This document shows, one piece after another, positions 27,625 through 37,935 of a stretch of DNA of 64,000 bases. The stretch spans positions 1 through 64,000 of the forward strand of contig NW_027133918.1 of the NCBI RefSeq assembly GCF_037392515.1, in the 5' to 3' direction. The stretch is from Haliotis asinina. Lineage: Eukaryota > Mollusca > Gastropoda > Lepetellida > Haliotidae. Position 1 is the first letter of the stretch; the number at the start of each line of letters is the position of its first letter. The notes under the pieces are model-generated. The model was not told the origin of the DNA. It worked only from the letters and a program-made list of their open reading frames with translations, and searched no databases. The translations under genes and the position numbers were made by a program.

Positions 27625-28280
27625 AGGGGATTTGTAAATTTGCTATGATAACAATGAAGTTTCATTTTTCCTTAAACACTCCTCGTACTCTTTTTTTAAA
27701 ATGTTGCTTGAAATAAATTTGTTCTGAATCTCTTATTAAAACGTTATCTTTGCCCGGTATTTTAAAAGTATTTACTGTCTTACTGCAGCTGTTTATCTGA
27801 CACGGGTTTCGTACAGGCAATGATTTGATTGAATGTGTTTTATGAAACAGTCGTTTAACAAGGAATCGAGGTTGTTTGTGAACTCTTTAACTCTACTTTG
27901 AGGTCCGGGTAGGTGGTATCGATTTCATTTGGGTAGTGGAGATATTTCCTGCTGAACTCATTGAATATTCTCGAAGAAGAACTTAAATGTTTCAAATTAT
28001 ATCTAGCCTCCGTGCTCCATTTACCCCAAGAGTTTTAATCAGGTTCTCGTTGAAGGTACATAGTATTAATTTACATTGACCGTTGACATTCAAATGTTAC
28101 TATTCAAGATTTGAATGCAATAGATGTGAAGTTTCGTTTTGTGTATATTTTTATCACAAAAACTTCTCATGAGCTTCATGTATATATTCCTGAAATACAT
28201 TTCTAATTCTACTGTCAAATGTTTATGTTGGCATTCGCTACAGAACTGCTGACAGGCAGCTCATGCTTGTTGAAATATAC

Positions 28281-28420
28281 GGCTCGGTGGGATAGCCTTG
28301 TGGGTAAAGCGTTTGCTCGTCACGACGAAGACCCGAGTTCGATTTCCCAGATTTAGTGGTGTGCCCCGCCGAGATATTGCTGGAGTAGTGCTAATGGCGG
28401 CGTGAAACTAAACTCAGTTA
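28281..28420 (+). repeat. tRNA-derived SINE copy
   Basis: The head reads GGTGGGATAGCCTTGTGGGT (A-box region). It is followed by GTTTGCTCGTCACGACGAAG, a B-box-like GAGTTCGATTTCCC, GTGTGCCCCGCCGAGATATT and the tail GGCGGCGTGAAACTAAACTC. It is the most complete plus-strand copy of this family here. Confidence 0.85.
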
Positions 28421-28991
28421 CTATATCCGGATTTCGTAGATGAATGGTTGTGATGTCGGTTACGGAATTAACTGGTCTCGACATATTTTACAGAACACCG
28501 TCGAGCAGATTTAATTTGCCAGAATACAACGTTAGGCAATAAGCAAAACAAAACGATAGAATTCGAAGCTGATTGCGAAAGTGTTTGCTCAACCGAAAAC
28601 ATATATCTTATTGTTGTTTACTTTCTACAGCGAGAGCGGACTGCCTTGCTCATTTCCAATCGGCTAAATTTGTCAAGGATATTAGGCTTGATACGCGTGC
28701 TAAGAAAGTAACTTTTAGAATTCTGGAAGCGGATCTTTGTAAAATAAGAGGAGCAACTGCACCCCAAATATTTCACAAAAACCTCAGCCAAAGTCAGCGT
28801 TGAATGTACAGCTTGATCCATGTAAGGTGAAATGTGGCTTAAAGTAACTTTGTTTTATTTTTTAACTTAAAGATGCAGTGCTATATTAAGTAGAACTCTA
28901 CACCTACACCGGGCTTATGATACTTTGACTGAGATACCATGTGATAGTCCAACCTGGACACCCTTCTCACACACATTACACTGACTCCGAC

Positions 28992-29200
28992 CCTTGAAGA
29001 TCCGGGTTAGAAGTATTGGTTTTCACACACCCATGCTTGTCGTGACTAACGGGCGACTAACGGGACCGGGTGGTCAGGCTCGCTGACGTGATTGACACAT
29101 GCCGTCGTATCCCAGTGAGGTCGATGCTCGTGCTGTTGATCACTTGGTTGTCTAGTTCAGACTCGACTTTTCACGTACCGTCACCGTACAACTACAGTAG
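28992..29200 (+). repeat. interspersed repeat copy (GATCACTTGG family), 3' end degraded
   Basis: It starts TTGAAGATCCGGGTTAG and contains GACTAACGGGACCGGGTGG, TCAGGCTCGCTGACG and GGTCGATGCTCGTGCTG. The usual GGCGTAAAAC terminus is not recognisable. Confidence 0.75.
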
Positions 29201-29460
29201 TATAACAAACACAACCAAGCCTTTCGTCAGTTTATTCATGTAGGACAGCAGGCTGTCAGCTGTCAAGTAGGACAGCATGCAGGGTAAGAACAAGTACCAT
29301 CTTTTATCGCCTTTTGGTATGACAAACGCCATTGGGGATTCAAACGCCGTTCTTCCGCCCATCCCCACCTACCAGGACAGATATAGGCGTATAACAGTAC
29401 GTATGCATTAATATTGTACAATATCGACCTCCAGTGGGGTAACCCTCCTATATAAAGTGA

Positions 29461-29721
29461 CTTAGTTTAGTTTTACGCCGCATTCAGCAATATTCCAGCT
29501 ATATGGCGGCGGTCTGTACATAATCGAGTCTGGACCAGACAATCAACTGATCAACAGCATGGGCATCGATCTTCGCAACTGGGAACCGATGACATGTGTC
29601 AACCAAGTCAGTGAGCCTGACCACCCGATCGCGTTAGTCGCCTCTTACGACCAGCATAGTCGCCTTTTATGGCAAGCATGGGTTGCTGAAAGCCTATTCT
29701 ACCCTGGACCTTCACGGGTCC
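29461..29721 (-). repeat. interspersed repeat copy, full length, minus strand
   Basis: On the plus strand it begins TTAGTTTTACGCCGCATTCA and runs through GGACCAGACAATCAACTG and CGATCGCGTTAGTCGCC to CTTCACGGGTCC. This is the reverse complement of the family order seen at 19272. An open frame over it (29559-29852) is repeat sequence, not a gene. Confidence 0.88.
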
Positions 29722-29851
29722 TCTATAAAGTCATGTCGTATCAAGGTGTCACGATAGCCCTGTGTGGTAATAAATCTGCCACAGGTCAGCTGGGTGTTTG
29801 TACGAGTGCGCTATCATGGAGGCCTGCCCGGCTGCCGCTCCTGCTGCATTG

Positions 29852-29922
29852 ATTTACAATGTAACTGGGGACGTATTTACAATGTAACTGGGGACGTATT
29901 TACAATGTAACTGAGGAAGTAT
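29852..29922. repeat. 23-bp tandem repeat, three copies
   Basis: ACAATGTAACTGGGGACG recurs with a 23-bp period. The third copy carries GAGGAAG instead of GGGGACG. It lies just beyond the preceding interspersed repeat. Confidence 0.85.
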
Positions 29923-30127
29923 TAGTCATTCACAAACTACTCTGATCGAATATTTATTAAGACCTGCTCTTTTTGGGGGTACATTACACACGTGACGTCA
30001 TATTTTAACGATTATGCTTCATGTGAGGATGAACTCCTAAAATCAGAGACAGTACTCGCATTCAAAAACATTATTTCGAACAGTTACTTTTTTATGTATG
30101 TACGTGTGCTCACACAATCATTACCTC

Positions 30128-30336
30128 ACAGCCGCGCACACCTACATACATACATATATACGTGCATACACACACATTCTCCCTCTTTCTCATACACACA
30201 CCCTCACACACATATGTACATGCATACATGAACACGCACACACACACATACACACGTACATACATACATACATACATACATACATACATACATACATACA
30301 TACATACATACATACATACATACATACATACATACA
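30128..30336. repeat. compound CA / CATA microsatellite, copy 1
   Basis: CTACATACATACATATATACG is followed by CA repeats, a non-repetitive ATTCTCCCTCTTTCTC core, more CA repeats and then about twenty CATA units. Frames on either strand read His-Thr or Tyr-Val/Met-Cys repeats and are artefacts of the microsatellite. The core is shared with copy 2 at 31112. Confidence 0.9.
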
Positions 30337-30819
30337 AAAAATGATGCATGACACAAATTACAAGTGCACTCTACGTGAGAACCATCACATTCCGCACAAT
30401 CGTAATATCAAACAGTGGACCCTATGATAAGCCTGAACCATCCAAACATTCAATGTGTGACTCAATGGAAAATGCACAAATGAAGGGGCGAAGCAAACGG
30501 GCACTGTATATAACATAAACTACGGAGGTGTTAATATACATCACAAATTGTCTTAAGGTAGGCTTGCTTTAATTGTCTTGTCCTGAAATCGGCCCGTGTG
30601 TGAGCGCTTATAATGAGTGAATGGGTAATATGGTTTTGCGCCTTTTTAGACACAACCCACAAATATCTCGACAAGGACACTATAAATTGTTTTGACGCAA
30701 CGAAGGTGAGATGCGGTGAAATGTAGTTTCAAGTAGTATTTGAGAATACTTGAGAATATGTCGCTCATTAGTGTAACGACGTGCGTGCGCATACGTGTGT
30801 ATGTGTGCGCATGTGTGGC

Positions 30820-31051
30820 TGCTTGTACGCGTCCTATAAAGTGGTAGCTTACTGAGATGCCATGCCGCAGGTAAGCATCAAACATTATGCTAACTCCGAG
30901 CCGACCAGTCCTTCCTGTGCCCATTAATGCCAAGCACCAGGTAGAGAGTGTATAGTGGCCGGGGATTGAACCCGCGACCATGTAGGGGAATCAAACCTGG
31001 GCTACTGACGTTATGAGCAACAATTTAACCACTAGGCTATCCACCGCCTGG
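30820..31051 (-). repeat. tRNA-derived SINE, second subtype, minus strand
   Basis: Read on the minus strand, the head GGATAGCCTAGTGGTTAAAT is followed by two B-box-like stretches (CCCAGGTTTGATTCCCC and CGCGGGTTCAATCCCCGG). A body then covers 30820-30960. The two B-boxes in tandem suggest a dimeric or partly duplicated head. Confidence 0.65.
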
Positions 31052-31111
31052 TCAGTACATAAATTTAAGTGCTGACTGAGTTTTATTTAAGTGATGCTCA
31101 GTAATATTCCA

Positions 31112-31352
31112 GCTACACCTACATACATACATATATACGTACATACACACACACATTCTCCCTCTCTCTCATACACACACCCTCACACACATACGTACAT
31201 ACATACATGCACATGCACGCACACACACACACACACACCCATACATACATACACACACACACATACACACATACACACATACACACACATACATACATAC
31301 ATACATACATACATACATACATACATACATACATACATACATACATACATAC
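31112..31352. repeat. compound CA / CATA microsatellite, copy 2
   Basis: Same order as copy 1: CTACATACATACATATATACG, CA repeats, ATTCTCCCTCTCTCTC core, CA repeats and a CATA run. It interrupts an interspersed-repeat fragment just after ATTCCAGCTA. A similar fragment (ATTCCAGCTATATGGGGGCG) follows at about 31418. Confidence 0.9.
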
Positions 31353-31389
31353 ACATACAATATATCAGCTATATAGCGACGGTCTGTAG

Positions 31390-31465
31390 TTTAATTTAAG
31401 TGGTTCTCAGCAATATTCCAGCTATATGGGGGCGGTCTGATATAATCGAATCTCTACATAATGAA
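31390..31465 (-). repeat. interspersed repeat fragment, minus strand
   Basis: TCTCAGCAATATTCCAGCTA then GGGGGCGGTCTGATATAATC matches the 3' part of the family seen at 29461. The rest of the element is missing. Confidence 0.65.
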
Positions 31466-31612
31466 CAATATCGAGACGTGTAATATCACGGTTCCGAACC
31501 TGTAAAGATGTACATGAAACGGATGTAATGATATCTGAAACACATAGTTTATTTAGAGTAGAAAAGGAGACGCATTGCACACGTGATAAACTATGCCTAT
31601 AATACATATTTC

Positions 31613-31682
31613 AGTATGACAATATATACTTCAGTATGATATATACTTCAGTATGATATATACTTCAGTATGATATATACGA
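31613..31682. repeat. 17-bp minisatellite, about four copies
   Basis: ATATACTTCAGTATGAT recurs in tandem; the first copy is imperfect (TATTTCAGTATGACA). Confidence 0.85.
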
Positions 31683-31689
31683 CGAGTAT

Positions 31690-33038
31690 TCAACATATGA
31701 GTCATATATGTCGCGATGTACACAGCAATCACGACATCCAGTTCCAAAGGTGCAGGTGCACATCTATATGAAGCCTTAACGTTGTTAATACGTGTTCAGA
31801 GTCACGATTCAGTGTGTACGTTTCACAGCGACCATGGCCAGGGACTGCAATAGACCAGCGAGCCGGAAGTAGTCACACAGTTTTAGTAAATGCTGCGAAC
31901 TAGGTCAAGCAGCTGGTTGCAATGTCCTGTTGTCTTGGTGATTTGACTCTGCATTAGTAACAAAGTCAACACTGATGCTGTAAATCAACTACCAGATGGG
32001 AAATATTCAGATTTCATATGTGCCCTTACCAGATTACATTTTGAAATGGTGTATGTTAGATACCGTTCGTACATGTCTGTCAGTGATCTTCACTTACCTG
32101 AGTAGAATAACACCGTCAATATGCGGCAGTAAATTCAATTATACATCAGTTGAAGGGTCCTATTGCACAAAGCGATCCTAGCCCTAAGACGGTCGTAACT
32201 TCCTACTGTATCATAGATCTTAGTCTTAGTTCTACGATCGTCTTGTTGAACGTAGCCCAGGGCCTAGATTATCAAAGCTTTCTTAGCGCTAAGACAGTTC
32301 TAACTGCCATACATTCACATTAACTTGACTGTATTAGTGCTACGAGAGTTTCGAAAATCTGTGCCCAGGGTGCCATTGTCCAAAGCAACCTCAGAGCTAC
32401 GGCTGTCGGATGTCAATGTTAAGGCATGGGAGGTCCGATGAGCCTAGCACTAAGACCGCTCTATACAACGACACACTGGTTACCTTATACAACATAGATT
32501 GACAGGGGAATTTGGTCGTCGTCATTTGGCAGACCAGAATAGGCCCCTCTTATTTCTAAATGAATATGATTATCACCGACTTTGTTCCTGTTACCACTGA
32601 CATCGTATGGGATTGTGCGGTTGTAAATTTATGGTTTTATACAGGCTTCCTGACATAGAGATTTAGGGGTTGACTACATATTGTTTCAGTTATAGAGTCC
32701 ACAAGTAACAACGATTAAACGTAAAATAACTAGTACTCATTACAGTTTACAGGAGATGCTCAGCGTGGGCGTGGAATGTAATCCTCGCTGATGTCTTGAA
32801 GAGGGGCATCAGTAGTATGTGTTTCACGAGACCTTCATGTTACATTTCAATACAAAAGTTTTGTGTGACAGAAAATAAACCGAAATATCAAATGAGACAG
32901 AAGTGTATTTATAACAGTAAATAAACCTTCCTGACGTGTTACTGTATCCTGTTCCCTCGATGGTTCCAATAACAAACACATGCAGGGACATATTCATCTG
33001 ACATCCTTTTTCAAATAATACTTCTAAATGTACCTAAA
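31690..33038. other. non-coding stretch with a degenerate repeat
   Basis: No exon or RNA gene is recognised. The only structure seen is the module series at 32160-32420. Confidence 0.5.
32160..32420. repeat. degenerate ~110-bp repeat with CTTAGCGCTAAGAC core
   Basis: Three related blocks begin near 32165, 32272 and 32385. They have the form CAAAGC(G/T/A)..., then TAGCCCTAAGACGGTCGTAA, TTAGCGCTAAGACAGTTCTAA and an eroded CAGAGCTACGGCTGTC. The AGCGCT core is palindromic. It is probably a decayed transposon or minisatellite. Confidence 0.5.
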
Positions 33039-33205
33039 GTGAGTGAGTGAGGGAGTAAGGGTTTACACCACTTACAGCAATATTTCAGCAATATCACGGT
33101 GGGGAACAGCAGAAATGGGCTTCACACATTGTCCCCATGTGGGAAATCGAGGCTGGTCTTCGGCTTGACGAGCGAACGCTTTAACCACTAGACTACCCAA
33201 CTGCC
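33039..33205 (-). repeat. tRNA-derived SINE copy, minus strand
   Basis: The plus strand starts GTGAGTGAGTGAGGGAGTAA (tail) and runs through CAGCAATATTTCAGCAATAT and GAAATGGGCTTCACACATTG to the head at ACGCTTTAACCACTAGACTA. It is complete from head to tail and lies about 200 bp beyond the 3' end of the LRR gene. Confidence 0.85.
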
Positions 33206-33406
33206 TTGGATGATGTTTGAACAGTGAAACATGATGTAACAATTGCACACCTTAAAGCATGTGTGTAACACCAAGTCACCACTGTGATCATCTCCATTAT
33301 TTAATTTCTGACGTTCTTTCTATAGTGAATGTGGATGGTGTACTATGCAGCTATAAGTAGAATTTGTACAATGGACATTTCACACTAAGAGTTATCACGT
33401 CCTGTC

Positions 33407-36400
33407 TCACTGAGCTAGCATACTGACGGAATAACACATCAGATATATGATGAACACACTGGACACCAATGCGTTTCCAGCATTAACATCCGATGTACAG
33501 GACGTGGGTGGCGTGGGAGACAGGTTCTGACAATTGGGTACGGACATGCTACTACACAGATCTGTTGCTGTAAGACTTTTTAGGTGAACATGGTGCAGTG
33601 ATGCTGGCTTGTAACACATAACATCTTCGAGTTTCAAATCAGAATCTCTCTGACTTGCTTCAAGAAGCCACACCAATCCACAGTCGCAGTTTACACGGAA
33701 GCTATGAAAGCTGAAGTTGCTCCCCATCTGAGACCGCAGCGTTTCGACAGTATTGCATTCAAGGTAATTGAACGTGGCATGGTAAATGTCCATGGTTTTA
33801 ACATTCGTGACATCGCTAATTGCAGAGCTCTGCATTTCAGTGATGTTCATATCAAACATCATGAACTCGTCAATATTGCTAAACTTATACATGGCAAATG
33901 ATTGGATGAGTTCAACTTCTGTTGAGTGCATCTGGAACAAGCTGAATCCTTGGATGTTCGTGAAGGCGAAAGACTCAATCCTACTGATGGTTGAAGAAGA
34001 CAAGCTGAAGTCTTTGGTACCGGAGCCGTGCATGTTGTTAAATGCGTTGGCTTCAATGGTGCCAATCTCACAAAGTTCGAAATCAAAGCCAGTCCCCAAG
34101 GATGGGAATGCGCATGGCTTGATGACACCTATGCTGACCTGACGGAAGTGGAAGTACTGAACATTCAGGGCATCCTTGAAGGCGTTTGGTGGTATCTCGG
34201 GTAGAGATGACAGATATATCTCCACTCTTTGGGCCGATGTTTTGAAGGGTTGAGGTAACGCTGTCAGTTCAAAACAAACGATGCGGTCGACTTCGCATGT
34301 GCATCCCGTGATGCATGATGTCTCACAACTCACGGAATATACTGCTAGCATAAAAACGAGGACCTGAAACAAAAGAAAAAGTGTTTAAAATATATTTGTA
34401 CTTTTAACGCTGCACTGGGCAATATATTAACTACATGGGGTTGTAAGAATGAAGCTTGGGCCAGCCAGTCCAATGAGTTCTATTAATATAAAAATCAAAT
34501 TTAATTTGTTAAAAAGTGAAAAGCTGATTAAAATTTTAACCCCATCGATGCCGGTTGATCCCTTAACTAACACACCGCTTATCAGCTTGATGCAGGAGTG
34601 GCTGGCTGGGAGTGATGAAAGCCTTCTATGTTTACCATTTTTATGCGGATGCAGGCAAATATATTCGCTAAAAAAGCGTGGGTCGATGCTCATGCTGCTG
34701 ATCACTGGACTGTCTGGCCCAGACTCGATTATTTACAGAAGGTCGCCATACAGATTGACATTAAACAACCAACCAACTTTTTGATGATGATGATTCATGA
34801 GAAGATTATGCTGATTATAAAGTCACAATCGTGCAGCTAATTCCGCTTTCGGTAGGGACTGCTTATACAGGATTAATTGGATTTTCGGAATAGTTTAGTC
34901 AAATACAATACAAGTGGAGTAAATGTGAGAAGTCTAAAGCGCATTTTGACGAAGGGGAGTGCGGCGTAAAACTAAACTCACAAAAAAATTTGACGAAGGG
35001 ACCTACAATGGATTCCCTGCACTGGACTGGTTTAGTTTTACGCCACACTCAGCAATATTCCAGCCATATGTTGGAGGTCTGTAAATAATCGAGTCAATCA
35101 GACAATCCGGTGATCAACAACATGAACGTTGATCTGCGCAAATTGGGAACCGATGGTCAATTAACTCAGCGAGCTTAACCACCCGATCCCGTTAGTCGCC
35201 TCTTACATCAAACATAGTCGCCTTTGCTGGGTTGCTGAAGACCTATTCCATCTCGGATCTTCACGGGTATTTACCAAACGAAGATCTCATGTAATGATGC
35301 TCGACACAAAAGGTAAAGGTGATCATTGAACAGTTACAGGCATTTCTTCTGCAAATACAATCTTGTTGAAATCGTACAGTGTGGCCACCAAAGATTTGAC
35401 AGACATGGCCTAGTCACAGTATAACCAGGGATATTCTACAACAGGGATAGATCCCTCGCTTGCTTTCTTTACCATTTGTACTAATTAACGTGTGCCTCGT
35501 CATGCTCCAACGCAAACAGAGACTTGGTTCATTCCCAGCGCAACTTCAGTTGTGTTTAACAGAACTTCAGACAGTTTATTGTATCAGACGGAATTTTACA
35601 CTGAATGAATGAATGAATTATAATAAGAATTAAGAGCAAGAATTATGTGAATGAATGAAAGAAATAAAGAAAAAGCATAAAAGAAAGTAGTACAAATGTG
35701 AATGAATGAATGATTAAATGATACACCGCGGCCTTCCCTCCTAAAACATGTTAAAGGACGCAAAAGTATCGCGAGAACACATGTTAAGATCAGTTGTCCT
35801 TATAAAAAATCTACTTTGATACATTTTGTTTACAATAATAATTAATTCAGATATCTTATTGCATCTGGGGAATGGAATGGACATTAACGAAATGTTAACT
35901 GACACTGTCACACTACCCTCAGAAATAAAGTGTAAAACTGTCACAAAGCGTTCTAAAACACCTTTCCAGTTTTGTCAAATAATAAGATCAAAAAGAAAGA
36001 ATGAAGTTACAGAGCTATAACCCTCAAGCATTAATGGCAAATCAGATCAGATCGGCAATATGTCATATTTTTCACACACCTCAAATACACTCTAACATTT
36101 TGTTTTAGATTATGAAACTATCACTATTACTTCATATAAATTAAAGGTGTATGTGAAAGATGTTTTTGAAGTCATAACTAGAAACACTCAAACAACGGCG
36201 TGTAGTATTTCAATGGTGGATCAGAACAGATCGGCGATGTGTGATATTTTTCACACACCTCAAAAACACCGTCACCATTTTTTAAAATCATAAAACTGTC
36301 ACTATTACTTGCACATACATTTCAACTGACGGTATGTTTTCCTTCTAAACTTAAACGAATGTGTGAAAGAAGTTTTACCGGCACAATTTAGTCTATCTTC

Positions 36401-36801
36401 ACGGTGAATCGAGAACAGAAGCCAGTGAGCTATAACATACCGACTTGAAACTTTACTACAAATCTACTGTCATAATACGGACACTAATACCAATTATTTG
36501 ACTTAAACTGAAGTGACAAGACAATTAACCTATCTTCTGCATGTAGGACTTCAGTTCTTACTACAACAGCGAACTGAAACAGCTCAATCCTAAATACTAC
36601 GCTGCCACCACATTGGCTACACTGGTTACGTAACGACCCGAGACTTACGTTCAACGGCTTTTCGAGGAGTTTCTTCTCCCCCCTCTATATAGGCTCCCTG
36701 ATATAACAAAAAAATCCATTTGAACTAGTTATTCGGATCTTGAGTGGACAGTGAGACGTGGAAAAAATATGCCATTTTATACTTACTGTAAGAATAGCCA
36801 T
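33407..36801 (-). CDS. secreted or GPI-anchored leucine-rich-repeat protein (exons 36787-36801 and 33407-34363)
   Basis: The large exon opens at an acceptor (TTTTGTTTCAG, AG at 34365-34364) and has no ATG able to give a full signal peptide. Upstream on the minus strand, ATGGCTATTCTTACA at 36801-36787 is followed by the donor GTAAGT and joins in phase 0. The product has about 323 residues and starts with a typical signal peptide (MAILTVLVFMLAVYSVSC). Cysteines at about 22, 26, 28 and 35 form an LRRNT cap. Degenerate LRRs recur with an 'NAF/SFAF' theme. An LRRCT cap has Cys at about 231, 233, 255 and 275 around CDCGLVWLLE. A Ser/Thr/Pro stretch and a C-terminal hydrophobic tail with no charged residues after it suggest GPI anchoring. 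It is probably an extracellular recognition or adhesion protein; the ligand is unknown. The 2.4-kb intron holds a DNA transposon (35426-36700) and other repeats. Confidence 0.78.
34680..34775 (+). repeat. interspersed repeat fragment in the LRR-gene intron
   Basis: GGTCGATGCTCATGCTGCTG, then GATCACTGGACTGTCTGG and CCAGACTCGATTATTTACAG: the middle and 3' part of the family. The terminus is altered to CATTAAACAACCAACC. Confidence 0.8.
35031..35269 (-). repeat. interspersed repeat copy, minus strand, in the LRR-gene intron
   Basis: It starts TTTAGTTTTACGCCACACTC and runs through CCACCCGATCCCGTTAGTCG to TCTTCACGGG. The GGTCCA segment shows a short deletion (GAGTCAATCAGACAATCC). A free tail fragment (GGCGTAAAACTAAACTCACA) lies just upstream at 34960-34983. 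Confidence 0.85.
35426..36700 (-). mobile_element. non-autonomous DNA transposon, CAGGGA termini, copy A (1275 bp)
   Basis: The element starts CAGGGATATTC and ends GGCTCCCTG, giving short CAGGGA inverted termini. It is flanked by GTATAAC (35419-35425) and ATATAAC (36701-36707), a 7-bp target duplication with one mismatch. It matches copy B (54409-58455) in reverse orientation over its whole length: the ends, the AGGAGTTTCTTCTCC region, a TGAA-rich core and CAAATCTACTGTCATAATA. Inside are two copies of a roughly 180-210 bp sub-repeat with the theme CAGATCGGC...TTTTTCACACACCTCAAA. No transposase frame exists. The 7-bp duplication does not fit hAT (8 bp) or TTAA families; the superfamily is unresolved. 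It lies in the intron of the LRR gene, 80 bp from the exon 1 donor. Confidence 0.8.
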
Positions 36802-37125
36802 ATCAAACCGGATCGACCTTTCAACAACTCTGCTCGGGAAGGTATGTTCTGTAACTGATTCGTTCTGTTAATTCTAGCGAAGTCGGACCACTCCAGTGTC
36901 ACTGTTTATTGCCTATGAGTAGCTGTTCTGATACTTTATGGCCGCGTGGTGTAGTCGAGGAGTGCTGGTGTCTATACAATGTGCGTCTGTCTTGCGGGAT
37001 TGGAATTTTGTATGATAGTAATTGGAAGACGTTGCACTGAAAGCTGTGTGAGGGGTTTGGCATTTCGCCTTGAACAGTTACAACAAAAACGGACAGTAAT
37101 GCCAAATAACCTTTCATGCTGTATA

Positions 37126-37143
37126 TTAGTGTGTGTGTGTGTG

Positions 37144-37182
<39 letters not shown>

Positions 37183-37248
37183 GCGTGTGCGTGTGCGTGT
37201 GTTTGTGTGTGTGTGTGTGTGTTTGTGTGTTTGTGTGTGTGTGTGTGT
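37126..37248. repeat. (GT)n microsatellite with GTGC and GTTT interruptions
   Basis: About 120 bp of nearly pure GT dinucleotide, ending at TCTATGTGGATCC. Confidence 0.95.
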
Positions 37249-37337
37249 CTATGTGGATCCAGAGAATAATGCCACGGCACGAATTCCCCTATACACTGCT
37301 TCACACAAACGCACACATGTACGTATGTATGTAGGTA

Positions 37338-37338
37338 G

Positions 37339-37405
<67 letters not shown>

Positions 37406-37408
37406 CGA
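37338..37408. repeat. (CACG)n microsatellite
   Basis: About seventeen ACGC/CACG units without interruption, immediately followed by AACTTGCGGGATCGGGTGG. The latter looks like a fragment of the interspersed family (GGGATCGGGTGGTCAG). Confidence 0.95.
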
Positions 37409-37725
37409 ACTTGCGGGATCGGGTGGTCAGACTCGCAAGGTTGACATATTTAATAGTATCCCAATAGTATTACCCTACAAGGACCGAACAAGACTGACAC
37501 CGGTGCACATTAAATGCTGACTGCCCCGACAAAACATTTGTTTTCCTTTGATGAAGCATTAACGGATTACGAAACAGTGATTTTATTTCGTACTTAAAGC
37601 AGTTCCAAATAATATGTCTTGTGGAAACTTTTGTCGACAGCGGTTTTATCAAAGACTGGTTAGATGATTATGACACTTATTATAGCCCAGCAATAAAGAT
37701 ATCTGACTACGGCTGACTATCCGGT

Positions 37726-37786
37726 GATGTGTATGTGTGTGTATGTGCGTGCGTGCGTGCGTGCGTGTGTGTGTGTGTGTGTGTGA
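37726..37786. repeat. (GTGT/GCGT)n microsatellite
   Basis: GTGTATGTGTGTGTATGTGC, then GTGC units, then GT units to 37786. Confidence 0.9.
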
Positions 37787-37935
37787 AGACTTAGGGTAAC
37801 TCGTACTAGTCCGGAAAACGTCTTGTGAAAGTAGATTTACTGAAACAAATATGAGAATTCTTGTCGGAAATTCAAACAAAAGAAACTGGTAGATTCTATG
37901 AGCAACGCGTCATCATTCTAGAAAGAAATACGATA

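Larger units (their letters stand above)
25919..28280. other. non-coding intergenic stretch
   Basis: No convincing exon is seen. The region holds degenerate repeats at 26.8-27.25 kb and a 17-base G run at 27608-27624. Frames here are short, mostly without usable start codons, and none resembles a known family. Confidence 0.5.
36802..37935. other. non-coding stretch upstream of the LRR gene, rich in microsatellites
   Basis: It would hold the LRR-gene promoter (minus strand), but no TATA box is convincing. It contains (GT)n, (ACGC)n and (GTGC/GT)n tracts. The translated Cys-Val, Arg-Ala and His-Thr frames are artefacts of those tracts. Confidence 0.55.

Noticed and set aside
29559..29852. 97-codon open frame starting with ATG
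   Set aside because: It lies almost entirely inside a minus-strand interspersed repeat found at many places in the window.
30098..30427. His-Thr/Tyr-rich open frames, and their Tyr-Val-Cys-Met mirror frames, also at 31091-31399
   Set aside because: They are translations of CA and CATA microsatellites.
30646..30981. 111-codon minus-strand frame
   Set aside because: Its N-terminal part is SINE sequence; no independent coding evidence.
33407..34372. Start of the LRR protein at 34372 on the minus strand
   Set aside because: The codon there is TTG, part of an intron acceptor (TTTGTTTCAG). The true start is probably the small exon at 36787-36801.
36972..37444. Arg-Ala, Cys-Val and His-Thr repeat frames
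   Set aside because: They are translations of the (GT)n and (ACGC)n tracts.
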